NCBI RefSeq assembly: GCF_026544205.1
Contig: NZ_JALNUI010000015.1
Coordinates: 1 to 64,000, forward strand
DNA length: 64,000 nt
Origin: Curtobacterium sp. GC_Cur_3
GTDB lineage: Bacteria > Actinomycetota > Actinomycetes > Actinomycetales > Microbacteriaceae
Reading direction: 5' to 3'
The translations under genes were made by a program, and so were the position numbers. The notes beneath the pieces were generated by a model. The model saw nothing but the letters and a program-made list of their open reading frames with translations. It was not told the DNA's origin and did not search any database. Every line of letters starts with the position of its first letter. Within the stretch, counting starts at the first letter, position 1. This document shows, piece by piece, positions 16,840 to 25,126 of this stretch.

Positions 16840-17717
16840 GCACCCTCACCGTCGAGCGCGTCGGCTTCGGCGTCACGACCCAGGACCTCGGCCGCCCGGG
16901 CTTCAGCGACATGGGGCTCGGCGCAGCCGGCGCAGCCGACCGCGGTTCCGCAGCGCTCTCCAACCGGATGGTCGGCAATCGCCCGGACGCAGCCGTCCTG
17001 GAGGCCCTGCTCGGCTCCGTCTCCCTCCGTGCCGACGCGCACGTGGTCGCCGCCGTCACCGGTGCGGCCTGCGCGGTCGAGGTCGAGCGCGCGGACGGCA
17101 GCATCCGTGGCGCGGCCGCGTACGAGGTCCTGATGCTGGGCCCGGGCGACACCGTGCACCTCGGCGTCCCCGACACCGGACTGCGCTCGTACGTCGCCGT
17201 CCGTGGTGGGTTCGCCGTCGAACCGGTGCTCGGCAGCCGGTCGTGGGACTCGCTCGCGCGGCTCGGGCCCTCCCCACTGCAGGTCGGTGACGCACTGCCC
17301 GTCGGGGACCAGGCCGACGGGTGGCCCGTGGTCGACGCCGTCGCACCGCCGCTCGAGCCCTGGCCGTGGGAGTCCGTCGTGCTCGACGTCGTCCCCGGTC
17401 CCCGTGACGACTGGTTCGACCCCGGGTGGCGGACGACCCTGACGGGGCAGGACCACCTCGTCAGTCCGGACAGCGACCGCGTCGGAGTCCGGACCACCGC
17501 GGCAGAGCCCCTCGTCCGCGCCGTCACCCACGAGCTCCCGAGCGAGGGCGTCGAGACCGGCTCACTCCAGGTGCCCCCGGACGGCTTCCCGGTCCTGTTC
17601 CTCGCGGATCACCCGGTGACCGGCGGGTACCCGGTCGTCGCCGTCCTCACACCTGCGTCCGTGGACCGTGCCGCCCAGCTCCGGCCGGGCGACACGGTCC
17701 GCTTCCGGATCGTGTGA
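16836..17717 (+). CDS. pxpC: 5-oxoprolinase subunit C (KipA family)
   Basis: 293-residue KipA/AHS2 protein. Conserved start LTVERVGFGVTTQDLGRPGF, NRMVGNRPDAAVLEALLG, and the C-terminal DHPVTGGYPVVAVLT and AAQLRPGDTVRFR. GTG 16836 overlaps the pxpB stop (GTGA); the longer frame upstream is only the shadow of pxpB. The same domain occurs fused in the carboxylase at 1507-5229, so the window holds both free and fused versions. Ends 6 bases before the converging GH16 gene. Confidence 0.93.
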   Translation: MSTLTVERVGFGVTTQDLGRPGFSDMGLGAAGAADRGSAALSNRMVGNRPDAAVLEALLGSVSLRADAHVVAAVTGAACAVEVERADGSIRGAAAYEVLMLGPGDTVHLGVPDTGLRSYVAVRGGFAVEPVLGSRSWDSLARLGPSPLQVGDALPVGDQADGWPVVDAVAPPLEPWPWESVVLDVVPGPRDDWFDPGWRTTLTGQDHLVSPDSDRVGVRTTAAEPLVRAVTHELPSEGVETGSLQVPPDGFPVLFLADHPVTGGYPVVAVLTPASVDRAAQLRPGDTVRFRIV

Positions 17718-17723
17718 TCCGGG

Positions 17724-18482
17724 TCAGCCGGCGTAGGCGTACGTGCTGACCCAGTCGATGTCGAGGTGTCCGGCGCCGCCCCAGTTCCCGACCTGGAACA
17801 TGAACCGGTGCGGAGTCGTCGGCACGTCCACCGTCACGGTCCTGACGACCGTGCCGTCGACCAGGTAGGTCACCGACCGGCCCGGGATCCACTCGACCGA
17901 GTAGGTGTGCCACTGCCGCCAGGACACCCCGGTGCTGATGCTCGTCGAGTGGGACTCCCATCCCGGCGTCATCGAGTGCTGGTACGCCATCGGCGTGCTC
18001 TCGAAGTTGCCCTCGGGGTAGTCGATCTCGCCGTCGGACCAGACGTTCGAGGACGGCCACAGCATGAAGGCCGCGCCGTTGCCCGTTCCGCCCTCGGCCT
18101 TCGCCCGGACGGAGAACTTCCCGCCGACGTGCGACCAGGCACCGTTCGGCGTGCCGAAGGTCCCCGCGGCCCCGCGCGCGCCGTCGAGCCTGACGTCCAT
18201 GTAGCCGTCACGGGCACTGACCTGCGTGCTGGAGGAGTAGATCCCCGAGGTGCCGTCCGGGTAGGGCTGCCAGGAGTTCGCGTACGTCCTGGCGAACTGC
18301 CCGTTCGCCGCGGCCGCGGTGCTGAAGTCCTCCCGGAACGTCTGCTTGAAGGGCCCGACGTCACCGACGGGTGCCGAGGTGCCGGCCTCCGCGACGGACG
18401 TCGATCCGAGCGGGACGGCGACGAGTGCTGCCCCGAGGACGACAGCGGCGAGTGTTGCTCTGGTGGTGGTTCGTTTCTGCAT
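17724..18482 (-). CDS. secreted glycoside hydrolase family 16 protein
   Basis: 252 residues with a Sec signal peptide (MQKRTTTRATLAAVVLGAAL, then a hydrophobic core ending near SVAEAG). The catalytic GH16 motif is intact: Glu152-Ile-Asp154-Tyr-Pro-Glu157, nucleophile and acid/base. Family members cleave beta-1,3 or mixed-linkage glucans and related polysaccharides outside the cell; the target cannot be told. Start ATG 18482 has AGGGAG upstream; a longer frame lacks signal-peptide character. A single gene placed between the pxp operon and the DUF2891 operon, and unrelated to either. Confidence 0.88.
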   Translation of the reverse strand: MQKRTTTRATLAAVVLGAALVAVPLGSTSVAEAGTSAPVGDVGPFKQTFREDFSTAAAANGQFARTYANSWQPYPDGTSGIYSSSTQVSARDGYMDVRLDGARGAAGTFGTPNGAWSHVGGKFSVRAKAEGGTGNGAAFMLWPSSNVWSDGEIDYPEGNFESTPMAYQHSMTPGWESHSTSISTGVSWRQWHTYSVEWIPGRSVTYLVDGTVVRTVTVDVPTTPHRFMFQVGNWGGAGHLDIDWVSTYAYAG

Positions 18483-18629
18483 GGCTGTCACTCCCTGACG
18501 TGACGATGACACCGGATCCCTGCGGTGTCGAGCCGGATCTCGGCTGTCCACAGAACGTAGTTGCTATCCACAATGTCCGCAGGGGCTTGACAGCCGATGT
18601 TGTCTCTGCAAACACCGAGAGAACAGCCG

Positions 18630-19670
18630 TCACCGCAGGGAGTGCTCGCCGGCCTCCATCGCGTCCCAGGCAAAGCTGGCCAGCCAGTGCGTCGAGTAGT
18701 ACTCCTCGCCGACGCTCGCGGCGAGCCCGGACACGAGCAGCCGCTCGGCCGCGTCGTCGAGCAGGTCCGCGAGGTCGTCGGTCGTCGAACCCGCAGCACG
18801 CAGGGCGTCCCCGACCCGACGGGCAGCGCCGGCCCGGGACAGGTCGAGCCCGAACAGGTGGACCTGCTGCGGGTCGTTGTCGTCGCGGACCACCGTCGAC
18901 TGCAGGACGTCGTCGCCGGCGCGCACCTCGGAGCAGAAGGCGCGCACCCACGGGGCGAACTCCGCCGGCGGCAGGACCGCGCGCATGAGGTCAGCTTCGG
19001 CCAGGCCCGCCGAGAGGAAGTCGTGCCCGCTGCGCTCCCAGGAGAAGGGCCAGCCGGTGTCCGCACCGAACCAGTCGCGGGCAGCGCGTTCGCACGTCGC
19101 CGCGAGTTCGTCCCGCCCGAGCGATCGGGCGGCCTCGAGCACGAGCTGCAGCCCGAACGCGGAGTTCGAGTGCACCCCGTGCCGGACCGGGTGGGCGGCG
19201 CCGTCGACCCAGCGCGTGACGAGGTCCTCGACCGCGTCGACCACGGGCACGAACCCAGGCGCGAGCGCACGGATCGCGGGCACCGGGGACGACGCGACCT
19301 CCGCCGCCAGGCGCATCACCCAGGCCCAGCCGTAGGGGCGCTCGAAGTGTGACGCACTGTGCAGGTAGGCCGCCTCGGTCGCGAGGTGATCCGCGGTCAG
19401 GTGGGCCTGCAGGATCGTGGTGATCCGGGCCTCCTGGCTGGCCGGCACGCCGAACGCGACCAAGCGGGCGGCGAGCCAGTGCATGTGCACGGACGAGTGC
19501 CAGTCGTACGAGGTGGCGAAGGCCGGGTGCAGCTCGACGGGCAGGGCGCGGTCGTCCGGACTCATCGTCGTGTGCTGCGACGCGTAGGGGTACTCGCGGG
19601 TGATGTTGTCCGCGGCGACGGCGGCGAAGTCCGCGGCCCAGGCTGCCCGGGTGGGCTCAGAAGGCGACAA
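18630..19670 (-). CDS. DUF2891 family protein
   Basis: 346 residues with recognisable DUF2891 stretches: ELHPAFATSYDWHSSVHMHWL, ERPYGWAWVMRLAAE, HSNSAFGLQLVLEAARS and STHWLASFAWDAMEA. The family is helical and probably an (alpha/alpha) barrel; its activity is unknown to me. It regularly accompanies DUF969/DUF979 transporter genes, as here, where it overlaps the DUF979 stop. Start is most likely TTG 19670 with a GGGGG stretch 9 bases upstream; the first ATG would remove conserved N-terminal sequence. Likely role: cytoplasmic handling of 5-oxoproline-type substrates, inferred from context. Confidence 0.82.
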   Translation of the reverse strand: MSPSEPTRAAWAADFAAVAADNITREYPYASQHTTMSPDDRALPVELHPAFATSYDWHSSVHMHWLAARLVAFGVPASQEARITTILQAHLTADHLATEAAYLHSASHFERPYGWAWVMRLAAEVASSPVPAIRALAPGFVPVVDAVEDLVTRWVDGAAHPVRHGVHSNSAFGLQLVLEAARSLGRDELAATCERAARDWFGADTGWPFSWERSGHDFLSAGLAEADLMRAVLPPAEFAPWVRAFCSEVRAGDDVLQSTVVRDDNDPQQVHLFGLDLSRAGAARRVGDALRAAGSTTDDLADLLDDAAERLLVSGLAASVGEEYYSTHWLASFAWDAMEAGEHSLR

Positions 19671-20748
19671 CGTACATGACCCCCATGTTGACGACGAGCA
19701 GGATGGCGGCGGTCGGGATCTGGGCCTTGATCGGGCCGTACTTGTCCCGCATCTCGAGCAGCGCGGCGGGGACGAGGTTGAAGTTCGCCGCCATCGGCGT
19801 GACGAGGGTGCCGCAGAAGCCGGCGAGCATGCCGATCGCGAAGATCGCCGCCGGGTTGCCGTCGAAGCCCTGCACCAGGACCGGCCAGCCGATCGCGGCG
19901 GTCATGATCGGGAACGCGGCGAACGCGTTGCCCATGATGACGGTGAACAGCGCCATGCCGAGGCAGTAGACGACGACCGCGGCGAGCAGCGACCCGCTCG
20001 GCAGGATCGTCTTGATGATCGTGCCGACCGCGTCACCGACCCCGGCCTGCGTGAACACGATGCCGAGCGTGGAGAGCATCTGCGGGAGCAGCGCTGCCCA
20101 GCCGATGGCCTGCAGGAGGCGGCCGCCCTCGCGGATGGGAGTCGCGATCTTCGGCGGGCGCAGGACGAACACGGCGACGACCACGGCCAGGACCGAACCG
20201 ATCCCGAGTCCGGTGAGGGTCGCGCTGCCCTCGGCGAGCAACGGCTTGCCACCGATCTCGACGAGCGGGCCGAGCGTGGCGACCAGGACGGCGACCACCG
20301 GGACGACCAGTGCGGGGATGAAGAGCCGGTTGCCGAAGCGCGTCGCGAAGGACGCACGTTCCTCAGGCGAGGTCGTCGCGAGCACGCTCGTGCTGTCGCC
20401 CGACTGGCGGGCCATGACGCCGGTCGGTTCCGCCGGACCGGTCTCCGCGCCGACGCCCGCACCCGGGATGCTCGCCACACGCGTGCGGCTCGGCCTGCCA
20501 CCCCGGGCCGTGGTGCCGGTGAAGCCGAGGCCCGCGAGCGCCACCATCACCAGGACCGCGATGCCGAGGACCCACGACGGTGCCGTCTTGGCGGCGACGA
20601 AGGTGCCGTAGAAGAAGGAGATGCCGAGGATGCCCCAGAAGGCCGCGTTGCCGAGGCGCTTGGCGTGCTCCCGGTCCGTCACGATGAGCACCGCGACGGC
20701 GATGAAGAACGCGCCGATGAGCCAGTAGAGCCATTCGCTGGTGATCAC
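19657..20748 (-). CDS. DUF979 membrane protein, putative 5-oxoproline transporter subunit
   Basis: 363-residue integral membrane protein with about ten hydrophobic segments, starting WLYWLIGAFFIAVAVLIV; it contains GNAFAAFPIMTAAIGWPVLV and GMLAGFCGTLVTPMAANFN, typical of DUF979. It forms a two-component transporter with DUF969; because these pairs cluster with pxpABC they are regarded as 5-oxoproline transporters. GTG start overlaps the DUF969 stop. A roughly 45-residue loop (about 85-130) is rich in Pro, Arg and Ser and probably cytoplasmic. Confidence 0.85.
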   Translation of the reverse strand: MITSEWLYWLIGAFFIAVAVLIVTDREHAKRLGNAAFWGILGISFFYGTFVAAKTAPSWVLGIAVLVMVALAGLGFTGTTARGGRPSRTRVASIPGAGVGAETGPAEPTGVMARQSGDSTSVLATTSPEERASFATRFGNRLFIPALVVPVVAVLVATLGPLVEIGGKPLLAEGSATLTGLGIGSVLAVVVAVFVLRPPKIATPIREGGRLLQAIGWAALLPQMLSTLGIVFTQAGVGDAVGTIIKTILPSGSLLAAVVVYCLGMALFTVIMGNAFAAFPIMTAAIGWPVLVQGFDGNPAAIFAIGMLAGFCGTLVTPMAANFNLVPAALLEMRDKYGPIKAQIPTAAILLVVNMGVMYVVAF

Positions 20749-21473
20749 GCTGCCACCCCCGAGGTGGTCGAGGCGCCGCGCATGTCCGCCGCCATCCGGT
20801 CGAGCTTGCGGTCGAACAGCAGCAGCCGGGTACCGTGGATCAACAGCGCGGCGATGCCCGTCGGGATCGCCCAGAGTGCGAGGTCGATCGGCTCGAGCGC
20901 CAGGTCGTACGTCGCGTCCACGAACGTCGTGATGAGCAGGATCGAGCCGACCGCGACGAAGACGTCCTCACCGAAGAACACCCCGACGGTGTCCGAGGAC
21001 GCGGAGAAGCCCTTGATCTTCTCGCGCATCGGGTCGTCCACGCGGCCGTACTTCTTGATGGCGGCACCCTCGGCCATCGGGTACACGAGCGGGCGCACCG
21101 TCTGGGCCGGGCCACCGATGCTCGTCAGGCCGACGGCGGCGGTGACCTGCCGGATCGCGAGGTACCCGGCGAGCAGGCGCCCGGTGGTCAGCTTGTCGAG
21201 CTTCGCGATGAGCCGCTTGGCCTGGTCCTGCAGGCCGTAGCGCTCGATCAGGCCGATGACCGGCAACACGAGCGCGAACGTCGTGACGCTGCGGCTGGAG
21301 GCGAAGCCGTCGCCGAACGCGGTGAGGATGCCGACGGGACCGATCCCGCCGATGGCCGCGGTGACGATCCCCGCGACGGTGACGACGAGCAGTGCGTTGA
21401 CGCGCAGTGCGAAGCCGACGATGACGACGGCGACGCCGATGAGGACGAACATGCGGGACAGTCTGGACTGCAT
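20745..21473 (-). CDS. DUF969 membrane protein, putative 5-oxoproline transporter subunit
   Basis: 242-residue membrane protein: FVLIGVAVVIVGFALRVNAL opens the first helix, and VLPVIGLIERYGLQDQAKRLI and SIGGPAQTVRPLVYPMAEGAA are DUF969 signatures. First gene of the DUF969-DUF979-DUF2891 operon. The ATG at 21473 overlaps a 13-bp palindrome, and the nearest Shine-Dalgarno-like GGGAGG is 18 bases away, so the message may be leaderless or start at Met8 (21452). Divergent from a GntR regulator. Confidence 0.85.
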   Translation of the reverse strand: MQSRLSRMFVLIGVAVVIVGFALRVNALLVVTVAGIVTAAIGGIGPVGILTAFGDGFASSRSVTTFALVLPVIGLIERYGLQDQAKRLIAKLDKLTTGRLLAGYLAIRQVTAAVGLTSIGGPAQTVRPLVYPMAEGAAIKKYGRVDDPMREKIKGFSASSDTVGVFFGEDVFVAVGSILLITTFVDATYDLALEPIDLALWAIPTGIAALLIHGTRLLLFDRKLDRMAADMRGASTTSGVAA

Positions 21474-21484
21474 TGTTCAACAAT
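21472..21484. promoter_or_regulatory. GntR-type operator
   Basis: ATTGTTCAACAAT, a perfect palindrome around one base, overlaps the DUF969 start codon and lies 86 bp upstream of the GntR gene. The only other copy noticed is in the pxp promoter (15306-15318). Confidence 0.7.
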
Positions 21485-21570
21485 CACAAGGCCCTCCCGG
21501 GACTTGTAACACGTCGGTCACACGCGCCCCCTGTGGAGGAGTCGTCCCCCGGCCGTGTCAGGATCGGGGC

Positions 21571-22215
21571 ATGAGCCGAACCGTCAGCGGCGCCGAGTCC
21601 TCCGCGACCCGGCTGCGCACGATGATCGCGTCCGGCGACTTCGCCCCGGGCACGCAGCTGTCCGAGGAACGCCTGAGCGACCAGCTCGGGGTCTCCCGGA
21701 ACACGCTCCGCGAGGCCTTCCGGCTCCTGGCCCGCGACCGACTCGTCGAGCACGTCTTCAACCGCGGGGTGTTCGTCCGCCGCCTCTCGGCCGCCGACGT
21801 CGTCGACCTCTACGCCGCCCGCCGCGTGCTCGAGTCGGCAGCCGTGCGGGCATGCACGCCGTCATCGCCCGCCCTGGCCGACGCCGCGTCTGCCGTGTCC
21901 GAGGCGCGCGCCGCTGCGGCAGCCGGCGACTGGCGCGCCGTCGGCACCGCCGACATCCGCTTCCACGCGGCACTCGTCCGGGCCGTCCCGAGCGAGCGGA
22001 TCTGGGGCCTGATGGACGGGCTGCTCGCCGAGATGCGGCTCGCGTTCCTCACGACGGACGACCCCGGGTCCTTCCACGCCGGGTTCGTCGAACGGAACGA
22101 GGCCATCGTCGACGCGCTGCGCGCCGACGACCGGTCCACCGCGTCCGCGCTGCTCGCGGACTACCTCGACGACGCCGAGCGCACCCTGCGGTCTGCCGCC
22201 GACGCAGCACGCTGA
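21571..22215 (+). CDS. GntR family transcriptional regulator (FCD domain)
   Basis: 214 residues. N-terminal GntR wHTH: LRTMIASGDFAPGTQLSEER, then LSDQLGVSRNTLREAFRLLA. C-terminal all-helical FCD domain with ARRVLESAAV, RFHAALVRA and RNEAIVDALRADD. ATG 21571 fits the family start. Divergent from the putative 5-oxoproline transporter and the best candidate for the protein that binds the shared ATTGTT-N-AACAAT palindromes, so it probably controls both uptake and hydrolysis of 5-oxoproline. Confidence 0.9.
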   Translation: MSRTVSGAESSATRLRTMIASGDFAPGTQLSEERLSDQLGVSRNTLREAFRLLARDRLVEHVFNRGVFVRRLSAADVVDLYAARRVLESAAVRACTPSSPALADAASAVSEARAAAAAGDWRAVGTADIRFHAALVRAVPSERIWGLMDGLLAEMRLAFLTTDDPGSFHAGFVERNEAIVDALRADDRSTASALLADYLDDAERTLRSAADAAR

Positions 22216-22224
22216 CGCGGCGGC

Positions 22225-22265
22225 GGACTGGAGGCTCGCTGCCAGCTGGTGGGGAGCCCCCGTCC
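22225..22265. terminator. palindromic repeat family A, copy 3 (degenerate)
   Basis: Mosaic copy 9 bases behind the GntR stop: left arm GGACTGGAGGCTCGCTGCCA, right arm GGTGGGGAGCCCCCGTCC. Arms match imperfectly. Confidence 0.65.
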
Positions 22266-22428
22266 GTCTCGCCCCGCGGCTCGATGCCGGACACCGAGAG
22301 GGTCGCAGCGCGAGACGTGGTCGCCGGACGCGTCGCAGCTCGAACGGGGGCTACGCCGTAAGTGGCTGTGCATCAGACACTGGCCGAGGCGACGTCCGGT
22401 TCGCCGATGACCGCACAAGGAGCCCCCA

Positions 22429-22635
22429 ATGCAGTACGTCGTCCTCCAGGTGATCCTCAAGGAGAAGTTCCTCGGGACCGGTTCGGGCAACCTGACCTCC
22501 CTCGAGCAGACCATCAACGAGCAGGCGGCGAAGGGCTACCGGCTCCACACGATCACCACGGCGAGCAGCGGAAGCAAGGGTCTCGGCGGCGGTGACCGGA
22601 TCCAGGCCACGATGGTCTTCGAGAGTCTCAGCTGA
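22429..22635 (+). CDS. DUF4177 domain protein
   Basis: 68 residues. Compact DUF4177 pattern: MQYVVLQVILKEKF, LTSLEQTINEQAAKGYRLHT, ITTASSG and the terminal RIQATMVFE strand. AAGGAG lies 7 bases before ATG. Function of the family is unknown; members are small cytoplasmic alpha-beta proteins. Apparently a single-gene unit; 213 bp upstream hold repeat A copy 3 and nothing else clear. Confidence 0.82.
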   Translation: MQYVVLQVILKEKFLGTGSGNLTSLEQTINEQAAKGYRLHTITTASSGSKGLGGGDRIQATMVFESLS

Positions 22636-22722
22636 CGCCGGCCGCGCTCCGGGCCGGCACGGCTCAGTCGTCAGTCGCGTCGGCCCGCTCCTGATCGTCG
22701 CTCCCCATGCACCTGCCTCATG

Positions 22723-22754
22723 GTTGCGTATGTCACACGCTACCGGCAGGATCG
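22723..22754 (+). promoter_or_regulatory. putative promoter shared with 41846-41878
   Basis: GTTGCGTATGTCAC (22723-22736) is repeated exactly at 41846-41859. TTGCGT, a 17-base spacer and CAGGAT could be -35 and -10. Both copies lie roughly 35-65 bases before small two-helix membrane proteins. Confidence 0.5.
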
Positions 22755-22788
22755 GTGTCACCGGATGGTGGATCGAGGAGGGCGCGAC

Positions 22789-23028
22789 ATGACCAGTCAG
22801 CAAACAACGACCCGGGGCCGCAGACTCCCGGTGGCACTCATGCTCGCGGGACTCGCGACACTCGTCGTGGCGTTCGTCATGGCCGGTCCGGGCATCGTGG
22901 GCCTGATCGCCCTCGCCGCACTGTGGATCGCGACGACGGCCGCGCACCTCGCCGGGAGCACCCCGCCGCCAGATGCCCTCGAGACGACGAACCCGATGAC
23001 GTCGACACACACCGAGCGGCGCCGATGA
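22789..23028 (+). CDS. small two-helix membrane protein
   Basis: 79 residues; not assigned to a family. A basic N-terminus (TTTRGRRLPV) is followed by two hydrophobic segments (about 17-33 and 36-53) and a polar tail. ATG 22789 has GGAGGG upstream; the longer frame begins inside the promoter block. The stop overlaps the SdpI-like gene (ATGA), so the two form a unit. Architecture resembles the protein at 41919-42212, which has the same promoter block. Confidence 0.7.
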   Translation: MTSQQTTTRGRRLPVALMLAGLATLVVAFVMAGPGIVGLIALAALWIATTAAHLAGSTPPPDALETTNPMTSTHTERRR

Positions 23029-23414
23029 TCGTCGTCGAGATCGCCGCGGCCGTCCTCGTCGCCCTCAGTGTCGTGCTCCCTGCCCGTGGTGTCGTCCCCC
23101 GCAACCGCTGGCTCGGCATCCGCACCGCGGCCACCCTCCGAGACCCTGACACGTGGCAGCGAGCACATCAGGCAGCCCTCGTCCCGATGTGCACGACCGC
23201 CGCGGTGATGGCCGTCGCGGGCGTCGTCGGCTGCCTGCTCGGCCAGTGGAACAGCGAACCGCTCATCCTGGCCATCGCAGCAGCGGCGGTGGCCGGGTCA
23301 CTCTGGAGCACCGGGATCGCCGTGCGTGCCGCACGACGGCGACCCGAGTCGGACCGACCCGAGCCGGACCTCCGCGTCACACCACCTCCGGCAGCACGAT
23401 CACCTTCCCGCTGA
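23025..23414 (+). CDS. SdpI/YhfL family membrane protein
   Basis: 129 residues with the SdpI family core: GVVPRNRWLGIRTAATLRDP followed by DTWQRAHQAALVPMC, between membrane helices starting VVEIAAAVLVALSVVLPARG. SdpI of Bacillus is an immunity protein for a killing peptide, but most homologues are uncharacterised. Coupled to the upstream small membrane protein. The last 38 bp overlap the end of the converging oxidoreductase gene. Confidence 0.82.
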   Translation: MIVVEIAAAVLVALSVVLPARGVVPRNRWLGIRTAATLRDPDTWQRAHQAALVPMCTTAAVMAVAGVVGCLLGQWNSEPLILAIAAAAVAGSLWSTGIAVRAARRRPESDRPEPDLRVTPPPAARSPSR

Positions 23415-24315
23415 TCCCGCCCTCGGCAGCCTCGGCGTGCAGCGCGGGCAGCTCCGCCAACGGGATGCGCTGCGAGACCTCCACTCGCAGCTCCCCCGCG
23501 TCGACCAACCGCACGAGCTCCCTGAGCTGCGCGAGGTCACTCCGCACGAACACGACGACGGACCGCACGCCGCGCTCGGCGTCGTCCGGCGCGGGCATCC
23601 ACGCGGTGGTGCTCACGACAACTCCACCCGACCGGACCAGCTCGACCAGGGCGGCGAACTCCGCGGGCTCGATCGGCGCCAGGTTGAGCAGCAGGTCGAC
23701 CGGATCGGACACGGCATCCCGCAGTGACGACGCCGTGTGGTCGACGACCTCGTCCGCACCCGCAGTCCGGACCGCCTCGACGCTCCGCGGGCTCGCGGTG
23801 GCGATGACGTACGCACCGGCTCGCTTCGCCAGCTGCACCGCATACTTGCCGACGACCCCACCCGCACCGACGATGAACACCCGCTGCCCGGCCTGCAGCC
23901 CGCCGTCGTCGAACAGCGCCTGCTGCGCGGTGAGGGCGACCGACGGCAGTGCCGCGGCGTCGGCCAGCGGGATGCTCGTCGGCGCGTGGACCAGCACGTC
24001 GGCCGGTGCCACGACGTACTCTGCCGCCCCGCCGTCCTCGCCCATCGGCAGGAACGCGACGACGGCGTCGCCGACCGTGAAGCCCTCCACGCCGTCGCCG
24101 AGCGCGTCGACGGTGCCGGACACGTCGTAGCCCGGCACGTGCGGGAGCGTCACCGGGATGGGCAGGAAGCCCGCCCGCATGCCGGTGTCGGCGGAGTTGA
24201 ACGCGGACGCCGCGACGCGGATCCGCACCTGGCCGGCCGCCGGCTGGGGCTGCTCGACGTCGACGTACTGCAGGACCTCGGGTCCACCGACCTCGAGGAA
24301 ACGGACTGCCTTCAT
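23377..24315 (-). CDS. NADP-dependent medium-chain oxidoreductase (quinone reductase-like)
   Basis: 312-residue MDR-family enzyme. N-terminal GroES-like domain starts MKAVRFLEVGGPEVLQYVDV; LPHVPGYDVSGTVDALGDGV follows; the nucleotide site is GQRVFIVGAGGVVGKYAVQL. It lacks the cysteine ligands of the structural zinc, as in quinone oxidoreductases. GAGAGG precedes ATG 24315. Divergent from a MarR gene with two strong palindromic operators between them, suggesting inducible detoxification of an electrophile or quinone. Confidence 0.88.
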   Translation of the reverse strand: MKAVRFLEVGGPEVLQYVDVEQPQPAAGQVRIRVAASAFNSADTGMRAGFLPIPVTLPHVPGYDVSGTVDALGDGVEGFTVGDAVVAFLPMGEDGGAAEYVVAPADVLVHAPTSIPLADAAALPSVALTAQQALFDDGGLQAGQRVFIVGAGGVVGKYAVQLAKRAGAYVIATASPRSVEAVRTAGADEVVDHTASSLRDAVSDPVDLLLNLAPIEPAEFAALVELVRSGGVVVSTTAWMPAPDDAERGVRSVVVFVRSDLAQLRELVRLVDAGELRVEVSQRIPLAELPALHAEAAEGGISGKVIVLPEVV

Positions 24316-24334
24316 GGTGATGCCTCTCGTCATG

Positions 24335-24400
24335 TGCTTCGAGTTCGAAGCAACTGGTGCCGACGGTAGCACTGCTTCGAACTCGAAGCAACGGTAGGAT
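24335..24400. promoter_or_regulatory. twin MarR operators and divergent promoters
   Basis: TGCTTCGAGTTCGAAGCA (24335-24352) and TGCTTCGAACTCGAAGCA (24373-24390) are 18-bp palindromes with 8-bp arms, 38 bp centre to centre. TAGGAT at 24395-24400 is a -10 box for a leaderless MarR transcript (6 bases to ATG); TACCGT on the minus strand between the operators could serve the oxidoreductase. Confidence 0.8.
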
Positions 24401-24406
24401 CGGGTC

Positions 24407-24907
24407 ATGGTCGAACCCCAACCCGGACTCTCCCGGACCGAGCTCGCCGCGTACTTCGCCTTCACCGAGGTCAGCGCGCTCCTCCGCCCCGCGGTCGAGC
24501 AACAGCTCCGCGACGCCGGAGGCCTCAGCTACGTGCAGTTCCAGCTGCTGGCGCGCCTCGGCGACGACCCGACGGGCAGCCGCAGCATGACCGACCTGGC
24601 GGACGGCGTCGTCTACAGCCGCAGCGGCCTGACGTACCAGGCGCAGCTGCTCGACCAGCGCGGGCTCGTCAGCCGATCGACCTCACCGGAGGACGAACGC
24701 CGCGTCGTCGTCACCATCACCGAGGCCGGCCGCGCGGTCCTCGCCACCGTCTTCCCCGGCCACATCGCCGTCGTCCGCGGCACGCTCTTCGAGTCCTTGA
24801 CCACGGACGAGGTCGACTCCCTCGCCACCGTCCTCGGCAAGGTCGGCGACCGCCTCCGCGCGGCCCCGCCACGATCCGCGAGCCCCCGACGCCGCAAGGC
24901 GTCCTGA
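24407..24907 (+). CDS. MarR family transcriptional regulator
   Basis: 166 residues with a MarR winged helix: SYVQFQLLARLGDDPTGSRS, then MTDLADGVVYSRSGLTYQAQ, and the wing SRSTSPEDERRVVVTITEAG. It probably represses itself and the divergent oxidoreductase through the twin palindromes. ATG 24407 follows TAGGAT by 6 bases, so translation is probably leaderless. Confidence 0.92.
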   Translation: MVEPQPGLSRTELAAYFAFTEVSALLRPAVEQQLRDAGGLSYVQFQLLARLGDDPTGSRSMTDLADGVVYSRSGLTYQAQLLDQRGLVSRSTSPEDERRVVVTITEAGRAVLATVFPGHIAVVRGTLFESLTTDEVDSLATVLGKVGDRLRAAPPRSASPRRRKAS

Positions 24908-24930
24908 GGCGGCACGCAGTCGGCCACCCA

Positions 24931-24976
24931 CCGGACGGGAGGCTCCCCACCAGCCCGGTGGGAGCCTCCCGTCCGG
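24931..24976. terminator. palindromic repeat family A, copy 4
   Basis: Arms CCGGACGGGAGGCTCCC and GGGAGCCTCCCGTCCGG, 23 bases behind the MarR stop. Confidence 0.83.
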
Positions 24977-25126
24977 CGTTCCGCACCATCTCCGCAGCCG
25001 CGCTTGCCGTCGGCCCACGTCGTCATCTACGGTGTGCGCAGAGGGAAAAAGCCCGCGCCACCGTGCGCCGGGCGCGCGCACGTGACTCGCTCGAGTCGCC
25101 ACTTCTTCACCTGAAGGAGTGCGCTC

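Noticed and set aside
18483-18629. TTGACA at 18589 as a plus-strand promoter
   Set aside because: No plus-strand gene follows; both flanking genes are on the minus strand.
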